A DNA stretch of 30,857 nucleotides from Tieghemiomyces parasiticus. Lineage: Eukaryota > Kickxellomycota > Dimargaritomycetes > Dimargaritales > Dimargaritaceae. The position numbers and the translations under genes were made by a program. The DNA lies in contig JANBPT010000560.1 of NCBI GenBank assembly GCA_027575765.1, positions 1-30,857 of the forward strand, in the 5' to 3' direction. Of this stretch, positions 10,320-19,210 are shown piece after piece. The notes under the pieces are model-generated. The model had not been told where the DNA came from and ran no database searches. It saw nothing but the letters and a program-made list of their open reading frames with translations. Each line of letters opens with the position of its first letter. Positions within the stretch are counted from its first letter, which is position 1.

Positions 10320-12676
10320 ATGATTAGCAACACCAGTACCTCCTTCGACCTCGTACGAAACTTTCGCCCCACCCAGGTTCTCCATGAGGGTAGGTGACGG
10401 TCCAGCATTGAGCAGCCTGCGCTCCATCGGATCTGGCTCTCACAGGAAGATGCTGACTACGCTGGTCGTCATTGTCAAGGCTGCCGGCAGGGACAGCACT
10501 CCGCTACACGCTGCCTGACCCGGATACTCGGCGCCGAACCCAAAACCGTGGTAAACTCTCTAGAACCCGGCTGGAATGCCAGCACTGACCTGCCTACGAC
10601 CCATTCCCACAACGATGCTATGTACATCCTACCTTTACCAGACACCCAAACCAGGACGCTATACCTGTTGGGTCGCATGGCACCGTGTGCCCAGGATGGT
10701 CACCCCGCCGTGGCGTCGCTCGGGGATTCCTCGGAGGCCGCGGCCATCCTCAAGCTGAGTAAGACCCCCTTTTCTGCCGATGCCTACGTCAGTCAACCGA
10801 GTGATAATGAACGTCCCACAGCCGAGACCTCCCGGTCGGCTGCATTGGGCCATATTATACACGCGAAGCTGGTGGACCGTAACGATGCCTACCATTGGTT
10901 GGACGGTTGGCTCGGCGACCGGACGGGGCCGGCGGGCGGGGATTCGGCGGGCGTCGTGGCGCCACAGCGCTCGCCCGATGTCCGCCTTGAGCTCATCTGG
11001 CCGGCTACCGCGCTACACATTGCCAAGTACGCCTTCCCACCGCGTCGCATGATCTCTGAGACCCCTGAATTATACCGGAGCTGCGTACTCCCATTCATCC
11101 GGAGCCTGCCGACCTCGCGCCTCCAGTGGGTTTATAACATCCTGGACGGCCGGAGCGAGCAAGACCGGTTGCTCTTCCGTGCCCCGACCACCACAGCCGA
11201 TGGTCCAGGCTTCGTCATTCTACCGGACAGGTAAGCGATTCTATGGGAACGGGGCGAAGCTAAAGGTCTAAAGGTGGAGGGAGATGGGCTGATCGATCCG
11301 AGAAGGTGCCATGACCACCATGCCGGAATTATCATGCTCATTATGCTATTTTCGCTCGTACGGGCCCCAACTAGCCAGCCAATCGGGTGTATGGCTAGGG
11401 AAGATACCGATCTATTCCCGGGGGTGCTTAGGGCCGATAGGGCCTACGCAACTCGTGGGGAGTGATGAGAGCTGTACCACCTTCGGCAGTTTTGATAGAA
11501 AAGGCCGAGGGTGGGTGCTAAATCACAGAGAAAGGCGCTGTCTCTACATTGTGCTGATCGACCGCGCCGACGGAATGACCGACCGGCGTACTGAGTGAAA
11601 TGTGCATAGGATTGGGATGGCCCCGGTCATAATGGGCATATTCCAGCTGCCCATCGTGTGGGTTTTTAGGCCCAAGGTGCAGACAGTATTGTACACTTAT
11701 CTCTGAACCGCTCCGATGTAATAGTTATTTAGCCTCGGTTCGTCTCCCGCCCGGTGGTCCCGAAACACTCCCTCCTCCGTCCAATCGATTGGCGAGAGGG
11801 GAAGGGGTAATGTCATCGGGTATCGATCTCTTAATCACCGGGCGAGAGGCCCTTGGCAGGGTATATAGAAGCCTATTGGCCCTTGCACGTATCAGCCTTC
11901 ACGTGCGTCAGGCATGGGATGAACCATCCTGGTTTGTTTCCACGGCCCCCGTCGTCCCACCGTGCTGGCTAGTGTTGACTACATACCACGGCGAGATAAC
12001 GGGATGGTCATGCGGTGAAGTCGCCACCAGTAGCACTAATCCCCAACCTCATCCTTGCAACTATCCCCCCTTTGCGCCATTCCCAACTATCATCAATTAG
12101 CAAGTGGGACGGGGTGAATATGAACAGCCTGTACCTACTGGCCCTCGTCGAACCCCGCGATATCGGCAGTCTGCGCGACCTGACCGCGGATCACCTTCCC
12201 CTTCTCCGCCGACTCCGTGCCGCCTTCGTTGAGGTTCTTGCTAAATATTACCCCGAAGTAGCACCTCACGAACTGCGGGTCTTTGTGCACTACCAACCTT
12301 CCTACTGTAAGTGTGCCAGTGGCAACGCAGAATGAGACCTCTGCTTGGGGGAGTAGAGTCAAAGGTACCGCCGGTCGGGCGCTGCTTGTTGCTTGCGTAC
12401 GCCCCTCCCTCCCCCCTCACGTTGAGCTGCTCGGGCCTCTGTATTAACTCTCTTGGACACACCATACCTGCACCTCCCTTAGATCATCTACATATCCATG
12501 CTGCCCACATTAAGTACGAAGCTGCCGGGGTCATGGCCGGCCAGGCCCACCTGCTCGGTACCGTCATTGACAACCTCGCTACTATCTGCCCTGATTATTA
12601 CCAGCGCTGCACCTTGGAGTACGCCCTGGCAGAGAACCACCCGCTGTACGAACACCTTAAGGGTTCATTGGATTAA
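10320..12676 (+). CDS. DCS1: Scavenger mRNA-decapping enzyme DcpS/Dcs1 (HIT family), four exons
   Basis: Hydrolyses the m7GpppN cap remnant left by 3'-5' mRNA decay, giving m7GMP. Exons 10320-10389, 10642-11230, 12101-12306 and 12483-12676 join to 352 residues, the usual family size. Seen: the N-terminal domain has AILKLSKTPFS and RTLYLLGRM; the hinge/C-terminal domain has LQWVYNILDGRSEQDR, then FVILPD, KW and GSLRDLTADHLPLLRRL. The histidine triad reads PSYYHLHIHAAH, with H290, H292 (expected nucleophile) and H294. Splice donors are GTAGGT, GTAAGC and GTAAGT; acceptors are CAG, TAG and TAG. Every junction restores family sequence: intron 1 splits an Asp codon (HE-D-TQ), intron 2 a Ser codon, intron 3 the Tyr just before the triad. 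Introns are 252, 870 and 176 nt. Convergent with the seryl-tRNA synthetase gene. Confidence 0.93.
11231..12100 (+). other. 870-nt intron 2 of DCS1
   Basis: Bounded by GTAAGC and ATTAG. It is 3.5 to 5 times longer than the other introns here. DcpS sequence is continuous across it, so no exon is missing. It has no recognisable ORF or RNA gene. Confidence 0.75.
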
Positions 12677-13452
12677 TACGATCCCCGTCCAGGCGATTTA
12701 CAATGTCCGAAAAGTTTCGGGATGGCAGTGTGCATACTAACATAATATATGCATCTACGGCCAACGTTCACCGTTGCAAAGTGTTGCGACTTATCCCCAG
12801 ATTGACATTCAAAGAAAGGTGCCCATCTGTCTTTTCCCTAGCCATCCCAGCTCTGGGGTGATATATCTGTAATCCGTTTTTGGTAAGGAGTGGTAGGATC
12901 AGTGTGGGGTTTAGCAACGAAGCACTGCGAGAGTGTCCCGTTCTGCTTTCAGCACGCTTGTCATTTGTCGGTGACTAGCGCTATTCTGGTTGACCCAGTA
13001 TGCGGCCGTTTCATGCATGGAGTCACACTATCAAGTTGTGCCAGATTTTGCAATTGTGTGCATCGTGGTGGCCTATAGCGTGTGGAGTACGAAAGCAAGG
13101 GGCAACCCACCCGTTTGACAACTGGTGTGCTGCCGCTGGAAACAATTTATACTACGTTCCTTTGGTTATCCCGACCGCACAGTTCACAGTGTCGAGCAGT
13201 ATGGTAGTGAGCATCTACCATGGCAATGTCAACGTGACAAGGAAAGTCATCATAAGACCTGGCGATTACTATCCAACTACCCACCCTCAAATGTAAGTGA
13301 TTAAAGGATTCATTGATGCTACCCATAGGGGCGGTCAAAGTGAAACGAGTTTAAGAGGGGAAAACCGAGCAAACAGAGGACGAGAACGTGGTAGTTCACA
13401 ATGTCGGAGGGAGGGGGACCTAAGAGGCCCCCAGCAGTGCGTCGCCACCACT
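12677..13452. other. Convergent intergenic region between DCS1 and seryl-tRNA synthetase
   Basis: Carries the 3' UTR of DCS1 and the very short 3' region of the synthetase gene. Its right half holds an exon-like plus-strand frame, listed separately. Nothing else is recognised. Confidence 0.4.
13000..13296 (+). CDS. Exon-like open frame, orphan hypothetical
   Basis: Seen: a 98-codon plus-strand frame from the ATG at 13000. Its last 60 residues look protein-like, with alternating hydrophobic and polar beta-type sequence such as NNLYYVPLVIPTAQF and NVNVTRKVIIRPGDYY. The frame ends at a stop that is part of a consensus donor (CAAAT|GTAAGTG near 13291), as expected for a true exon read into an intron. 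The first 35 residues look less real, so an upstream acceptor is likely (CTATAG near 13077). No downstream exon is evident before the synthetase gene on the other strand. It could be a remnant of a secreted or surface protein gene, or chance. I do not recognise a family. Confidence 0.25.
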   Translation: MRPFHAWSHTIKLCQILQLCASWWPIACGVRKQGATHPFDNWCAAAGNNLYYVPLVIPTAQFTVSSSMVVSIYHGNVNVTRKVIIRPGDYYPTTHPQM

Positions 13453-13457
13453 TTATT
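13452..13457 (-). promoter_or_regulatory. Candidate AATAAA polyadenylation signal overlapping the SES1 stop codon
   Basis: The minus strand reads AAATAAAG, with the TAA of the hexamer serving as the stop codon. If used, the 3' UTR would be only a few tens of bases. Confidence 0.4.
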
Positions 13458-15195
13458 TCTTCTGCTGTTGTCACATGGCGACAGTAGGAGGTAGCAACGT
13501 GGGAATGAGGTAAAGAGTTAGTTACCGATGGAATCTGATGGTTGCTGGCTCGCAACCCAAAAGGCTTGAGTGGCGGGGCAACCGGCCAGGCTGGTGATGT
13601 GCCTCTCTGGATGGGCCCAGGCCGTCCCTCGGGGCAGGTCCATAGTCGAAACGGGTCCCACTTCCTGGCCACTCATACGGTCTCGTTCAAGCCGACGGGG
13701 ACTTACCTTGGGCGCGGCCTTGACGTAGGGGATAAATTCCACGCCGCCCATGTAAGGCTGCAGCACCTTGGGCACATTGAGACCCTCGGGGGTCTGGTAG
13801 TTCTCGAGGATTCCGCAGAGGGTCCGCTCGGTGGCGCACAGGGTGGAGTTCAGACAGTGCACATAGCGCTTCTCCCGGTCACCCATCTTCTTGGTCCCGC
13901 AGCGAATCTCAAGGCGACGGCTCTGGTAGTCGGTACAGTTGGAGCAGCTCACCAGCTCCTTGTACTCGCCCTGGAAGGGGAACCAGGCCTCCAGGTCGTA
14001 CTTCTTGGCCGCGGCGTTGTTAAGCGCCCCCGACACGATGGCCACCACCTGGTAGGACAGGCCCAGCGACTGGAAGAATTCTTCGCTAGTGTTGATCATC
14101 TCGTCAAACATCTCCCAGCTCTTGTCCGGGTCGGTAAGTACAAACTGCTCAATCTTTTCAAACTGGTGCACGCGGAAGAGGCCCCAGGTATCCTTGCCGT
14201 GGGCACCGGCCTCTTTGCGGAAGCAGGTGGAGTAACCGGCGTACCTGTCGGTAGAGGTGGGTGGCGGGGAAGAAAAAAAGGCGGTTAGCGGCTGCCGTGA
14301 GAGGGAGGGCCGTAAACCGATAACCATCAGCCGACCGGTGTTATCAGTGCGAGCGTCAAAGTACCGGCCATCGACGTCGTTACCATCCCGCCGGGATATT
14401 AAACACTTACTTGAGCGGCAGCTGCTTCTCGGGCTGCTCGAACCACTCGTTGGCGTGGAAGGCTGAGATGGGCTGCTCGGAGGTGGCGATCAGGTACTTG
14501 TCGTCCGAATCACCAGTGACTTTGTACAGCTCCTCGTCGAACTGATCCAGCTGAGCGGTCTTGGCCATGACCTCACGGCGCATGAGGAAGGGCGTCTGCA
14601 GCTTCTTGTAGTTCTTGCGGCCCAAAAAGTTGAGTCCGTAAGTTATGAGGGCCAGGTTGAGGTCGACGCCCACGTTCGTTAAAAAGTAACCGCGGTGGCC
14701 GGCCACGTTGGCGCCGCGCTCGGGATCGTACCCGTCGAGACGGTACAGCACCTCGTGGTGAGACAAAATGTCGGTGCGCTTCTGAGGGGTCTGGTCCACG
14801 GGCCACACGCGCACCACCTGGTTATTGGCCTCGTCCATGCTCACCGGCACCGAGTCGTGCACGAGGTTGCCCACCTGAGAGGCGAGCTGACGAAGGGCCT
14901 CCTCCTTGGCCTTCTCATCGGTCGTCACGTTGGTGCGCTTGTCCTGGACCCCTGTCTTCTCGGCAATCAGCTCGCCGGCGTCCTCCTTCTTCTTCATCTT
15001 CTGGCCAATCTCCTTCTGGATGCGGTTGATCTCCTTGTTGAGCTGGTCGAGGTCGAACCGGGTGGACTTCCAATCCTCATACTTGGCAATGATCTCATCG
15101 ACCAGTTCGACAGACGCCCCTCGGCGGCGCTGCGACTCCCGGATGAGTTCGGGGTTACCGCCCTTCTCGGTTTGGAAAAGGTTCAAATCGAGCAT
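13453..15195 (-). CDS. SES1: Cytosolic seryl-tRNA synthetase, three exons
   Basis: Class II synthetase that charges tRNA-Ser in the cytosol. Exons on the minus strand are 15195-14411, 14244-13707 and 13464-13453, giving 444 residues (yeast enzyme about 460). Seen: N-terminal [20 protein letters not shown], a charged coiled-coil tRNA-binding arm (about 30-110), [12 protein letters not shown] near motif 1, and IATSEQPI (the TSE serine-binding element at 238-240). Motif 2 reads [20 protein letters not shown] (about 271-290). The motif 3 region has [12 protein letters not shown], then LENYQTPEG and LQPYMGG. Intron 1 (166 nt, GTAAGT...ACAG) splits the Lys codon in [12 protein letters not shown]. 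Intron 2 (242 nt) starts with GTAAGT and has a perfect TAACTAAC branch site; the first AG after it gives a 12-nt last exon coding Gln-Lys-Lys-stop. A Lys-rich tail suits the family. Only the tiny last exon is uncertain. Confidence 0.94.
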
Positions 15196-15781
15196 AGTGA
15201 CAGCGCGGCGACAGATGTAATCGGCGAAAGCGGAAAAAAAAGAAAGACGTGGGCGGAAATGAGGGGAAGGTCGAAGGACAAGATGGTCTACGGCAGAGTC
15301 GGGGATACGAACAGTCCACCAAGGAAAAGAAGTGGTGAGGAGGGTCGGTGAGGTGCCAGCAGAGCAAAGGCAAGAGTGAAAATTCTCGCTTGGAGCAGCG
15401 TCGGGTAGCTGGTAGTAGTGGACCACCTGCAGAGTGTGAACTTGACCTTGGCTCTCCCACCGCGGAGCGGGCTCACTAATCATCTTATGCCACCGCAGCA
15501 GGGCAGTGGCTGCCGCTTAATCAAGTGCCTGCCCCATTCCGATATTTAGTGCTAGTTAGTCCCCGTCGAAGCCTGTAAAAACCAATCGACAGTATAATAA
15601 ACTCATCCGGTGGCTGGAAGCTTTACATCATTATGAGTTCCATTCACTCTCATACCTATTATTAAGCTCTCTACTGATAGATCCGGAAGAGTAATCAGCC
15701 AGGGGTGCGGACATTAGCAGGAAGGAGGCAAAATTTTTTTAATCTCCCTCAAAGCAATCTTCAGATTACCTACAAAAATAA
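15196..15781. promoter_or_regulatory. SES1 promoter region and tRNA downstream flank
   Basis: Holds the 5' UTR and promoter of the synthetase gene. The first 300 bp still carry open frames without domains; from about 15540 on the composition turns AT-rich. The A5 run at 15774-15778 is a T5 on the minus strand, 4 nt past the tRNA 3' end, and should be its RNA polymerase III terminator. Confidence 0.5.
15774..15778 (-). terminator. RNA polymerase III terminator of tRNA-Lys
   Basis: T5 on the minus strand, 4 nt beyond the mature 3' end of the tRNA. This fits the usual oligo-T termination signal. Confidence 0.8.
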
Positions 15782-15854
15782 AGCCCAATGCGGGGGTCGA
15801 ACCCGCAACCTTGAGATTAAGAGTCTCACGCTCTACCGATTGAGCTAACCGGGC
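15782..15854 (-). tRNA. tK(CUU): tRNA-Lys, anticodon CUU
   Basis: 73 nt and intronless. Acceptor stem GCCCGGT pairs with ATTGGGC through two G-U pairs. The anticodon arm is TGAGA-CTCTTAA-TCTCA, with anticodon CTT at 15819-15821 (plus coordinates), reading Lys AAG codons. A-box (TTAGCTCAATCGGTAG) and B-box (GGTTCGACCCC) are intact. No encoded CCA, as expected for a nuclear gene. All arms close, so it looks functional. An LTR-like repeat begins about 10 bp upstream of its 5' end. Confidence 0.97.
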
Positions 15855-15864
15855 CGCTTTCTAT

Positions 15865-16191
15865 CGTATACGCCAGGGCTATTATCCTATTAACCGGGTA
15901 CCTGAGCTCGGTTCATTTCTTTCGGATATTTCATTAGCTCCGGTGGCCACCGGATGTGGCCGTCGGAAGGGTATTCTTTTAGCTCGTTTGCGCTAGCTAC
16001 TGCCAATGGTGGTAATATGACAACAACCCCATTAACAGTAGGCTTCACCATCCGACAGTAGTCTATTCCTTAGTATATATATTTTTCCTGTCGCGCCTAG
16101 TAATACATTGACACCTTTTCCCCTGAAACCATACCTTTAATTAACCACTTTATTAACCAAATTCGACCGCATCAATTAACAAGACACAACA
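15865..16191 (-). mobile_element. LTR-like repeat copy 1, probable solo LTR
   Basis: About 327 bp, with a diverged second copy at 16624-16936. Conserved blocks include GGGTACCTGAG, TTTCGGATATTTC, AGCTACTGC and CAGTAGTCTATTC. On the minus strand it begins TGTTGTG and ends near GCGTATACG; the second copy ends GTACA, giving the TGT...ACA ends typical of LTRs. CTAT lies directly outside both ends (15861-15864 and 16192-16195), as a 4-bp target-site duplication would. Orientation is inferred from the TGTTG end and could be reversed. It begins about 10 bp upstream of the tRNA-Lys 5' end. Confidence 0.6.
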
Positions 16192-16623
16192 CTATTGTGG
16201 AGTCCAGATGAACTTAGAACTCCTGAAGATTCCTGGTGGGCAGACGCAGTTAGAGCAAGCCACCAGAATGCATTAGCACGTCTGCAGCCCAGCAGATGAA
16301 CCAAATGGTGACACCAAGATATGGGAAAGCCAATACAGGTTGAGTATATGGTCAGGCCACTTCTCCCACCAATGATGGGCCAATTTCCCATGGCTTGGTC
16401 CAACACCAACTTTTCGATTATCTAGCCAAAAACATTTCGATTAGTGGTGTAACTAGAGGGTCACCAAAGTTAGGCAATCAAAACAAAAACAACTTTAGTT
16501 TAGTATCATATATATACCCAGGACATCAGTACTACTATGGTCTGGGAGTGTTTCCCCTACCCTGCCTTGGGGTACCCAGTTCTTCATTAAAACTGGTTTA
16601 TATATCTATTCCTCACACTATAT
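16192..16623. other. Segment between the two LTR-like copies
   Basis: 432 bp with no intact gene. A plus-strand frame just inside (about 16207-16300) reads through DELRTPEDSWWADAVRAS before a stop, a polar and tryptophan-containing stretch that could be a gag remnant. No primer-binding site or polypurine tract could be recognised. An internal region this short would fit either a decayed element or two unrelated solo LTRs. Confidence 0.3.
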
Positions 16624-16936
16624 TGTACGCAAGGGCTAATAGAATATAAGCTGGGTACCTGAGTCCGGTTCATTCATTTCGGATATTTCGTTAGCTCCAG
16701 TGGCTGCTTGAAGAGTATTCTTTTAGCTTGCTTGCTCTAGCTACTGCTAATGGTGGTGACATGGAGACAACACCATTGTTAGTAGGCTCCACCATCCAAC
16801 AGTAGTCTATTCTTTAGTTTATATATCATTCCTGTTGCCCCTAGTAATTAATCGGCACCTTTTTTTCCTGAATAACCATACCTTTTATAACCCTTTACTA
16901 TTTAAACTCGGCTCCGTTTATTAATAAGGCACAACA
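16624..16936 (-). mobile_element. LTR-like repeat copy 2
   Basis: About 313 bp, aligning along its whole length with the copy at 15865-16191 at very roughly 75-80% identity by eye, with several small indels. Plus-strand ends are TGTACGC and CACAACA, so both strands show TG...CA ends. No clear target-site duplication (flanks TATAT and TTTTT). Older than, or recombined relative to, the first copy. Confidence 0.55.
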
Positions 16937-17049
16937 TTTTTTCGATGGTGGCAGCATTCTCCGCTGCTATTACTTTTATCTTTCCTTGCTTTTGTGTCAT
17001 GTCTTCATAGCTTATAGTTTATTTGCTACCAAGTGTGCTGATATCAGGC

Positions 17050-17121
17050 CCAAGTCTAATACCATAACCAAAAGGCTATTCTACTATCACAGAATTTATG
17101 GTTCTGAAATAGTAGACTTGG
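17050..17121. repeat. Nested inverted repeats
   Basis: Outer arms CCAAGTCTA (17050-17058) and TAGACTTGG (17113-17121) are perfect 9-bp complements. Inner arms at 17080-17094 and 17102-17116 pair at 13 of 15 positions, so the two hairpins compete for the same bases. Confidence 0.6.
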
Positions 17122-17141
17122 ACTTAACCTTGGGAAAATCA

Positions 17142-17166
17142 AATGTGGTGGTTCCCAATCACCACA
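17142..17166. repeat. Inverted repeat ATGTGGTG / CACCACAT
   Basis: Perfect 8-bp arms separated by about 9 nt. Could form a small hairpin; no function is apparent. Confidence 0.55.
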
Positions 17167-18631
17167 TGCTGATAGTGTTATCTTTATCATTAAAGAACTT
17201 TATCTTTGTCAATACTTGCTCTATCTTGCTTTGCTTTACAGATTCGGATTCCCTGCATCCTGCTGTGTACTTTTGGGTACTCTAATGTTCAACAGATACC
17301 CTTTTTGGAAGTTACACTGGACTTTGTAGAATTGTACACTTCATAGTATTGTGATGAGGGCACCTCCACCAGCATTTGTACCAGAATCCTCTCAATGGAC
17401 TCACGCCTCCTGAGGTATACCAATGGTCCGTTGGTCTATGTAGATACTAATACATATAACATTACCACTTGGCTCTTTTTCTTTTGTCGTTACCAGCTAG
17501 TATTACACTTCATTACAGCATGGATATATTGCATTATGTACCCGAGCTTACTCTCCGTTTGCCCTCAAACCCCCCTCCTTCCTTTATTGCAAACTCTGTG
17601 GTTTGGCTTTCTACATCACACACTGCCTGCTACCGAGGGGTTCTTCCTGGCTAACATCCTTTTTTTGTATTCCCTGTCCAAATATACAAAAGGACAATAT
17701 TTACTGTGCTGCAGTGTAAAGCTACGGGGGCAGAATACAATATAAATAAAGGGATGCTATATGGCAGTCTAGTGTTCTATTGAGGCGGCCAGTGGACCGG
17801 CATTGTTAATTCCTTCTGACCTCAATCATTATATAAAGTTCGGCTACAGCAACCATGTGAAACGACGTAAGGAAAAGCATACAAAGAGCACGGCATAAAA
17901 AAAGGCGGGTGAATAGTGAAGGCATGATAGCATAGAAATGACTAATCGTGTTACTCTTAAGAATAATGCGATATAATACTAGACTTGTTTGGTTTACGAT
18001 TATTAGACTGCGAATCCGAGGTGAGGTGCCGCTGTTCCCAAGGCCGCAGTAAGGCAGTAATCACCTTGGCCACACCAAGTTAATCAAGTTCTATTATCAC
18101 ATCCAAGTAATACGTTTTTTAGATGATAACATGCGCTTACTCCCCTCCCGTCTATATTGCCATGGCTTCTCTTATAATTTCTTCTTTGACACGGTTGCTT
18201 CCGCCAAGTTTTGTATGGTAACGCAGGTCGGAAGGTATATATAGAATATTTGTCTGTCGACCACCTCCATAAAAAGCCATACGTCCATATAACGTTACCG
18301 TGTTTCTATGGTATCCTCACCTCCTTAGTATGTACTAGCACCACATTTACCCTTTGGTCCATCATCCTATTTCCTTGCCAATGGTTGCTACTCATATTTT
18401 ACCTCTTTTCCCTTCACCTCGAAAAGCCGATAAAGGACAACCACTTGTAACTTCGGAAGCCCCCCAGGCCTCCCTGGGTTCCTCCTCCGTTCTATCATCT
18501 CTACTTCCCCCTTTGTATTATCTGCTATTTTGTTGCTCTTGGCTACCCCTTGTAGCTAAACCTTCCCCTTGTAGTTTATCTCTACCCTCATTAGCCATGA
18601 GCCAGCTCATAGCTTACTTAGTATTAAATTA

Positions 18632-18678
18632 GCCAACTCCTGCCGATGTACCGCCAGTTTCGATCTGTTGGAGTTGGC
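18632..18678. repeat. Inverted repeat GCCAACTCC / GGAGTTGGC
   Basis: Perfect 9-bp arms with a 29-nt loop. No associated gene. Confidence 0.55.
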
Positions 18679-19210
18679 CGCCATTTACCCATACTATAGA
18701 TAGGCTGACTAGTCATTCTTCGTTACCTGATAAGGCTCGCTACTCTTGAGTGCCAAACCCCCTGATGACAATGGCCTCCGCCAACCACTACATATATTGT
18801 GCTGCTGTCACCCATGCCTGCATTTCGAACACCGGAGTCAGACTTCTGCCAGTCCCCCTCCCCTTTACTGTCCCGAGCTAGTCCCCTGCGACCACTGGTT
18901 GCTCAGAGTTGCCAAACGGTGGCTGGGCAGTAGGAGATTCACCACACTGGAGGCGGCTGTGAGTGTCTGGCAATCGGAGCTGGACAATCTCCCGCCAAGT
19001 GATTCAAGAATGAGTTATGATAGTTGAATAGTAAGGGCGTGCCAAATGGTACAGAGTGATGGTCATTAGTTTAATTATGAACCAATAAGGTGTCAGTTGA
19101 CAGGAACCTGATAGATCACCTATAATAGAAAAAACATCCGGATGCTGTCAACGATACCACGTGGAATCGAAATAGTATACTAGGGGTTGGAAACCCAGGG
19201 CGAAGGGGAA

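Larger units (their letters stand above)
16937..19210. other. AT-rich gene-free region with inverted repeats
   Basis: 2.3 kb, markedly more AT-rich than both flanks. Open frames of 60-116 codons occur, but none shows a domain or sustained codon bias. A plus-strand frame at 18746-19027 ends in a mildly protein-like stretch (LLRVAKRWLGSRRFTTLEA) that I cannot assign. Inverted repeats occur at 17050-17121, 17142-17166 and 18632-18678. The last 200 bp should include the 3' UTR of the NRPS gene. Confidence 0.45.

Noticed and set aside
10548..10641. 5' part of the long plus-strand frame as DCS1 N-terminus
   Set aside because: It precedes a good CAG acceptor at 10641. The exon from ATG 10320 joined at 10642 rebuilds the family sequence VLHEDTQTRTLYLLG.
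13518..13706. 63-residue C-terminal tail of the synthetase
   Set aside because: It begins at a consensus GTAAGT donor, is not synthetase-like, and contains a perfect TAACTAAC branch site near its end.
14245..14327. Upstream part of the second synthetase frame as coding
   Set aside because: It is intron 1: the donor at 14410 and acceptor at 14245 rejoin LPLK with YAGYSTCF, as expected for seryl-tRNA synthetase.
18746..19027. 93-codon plus-strand frame near the NRPS 3' end
   Set aside because: GTG start and no recognisable domain. Only the last 40 residues look protein-like, so not enough to call a gene.
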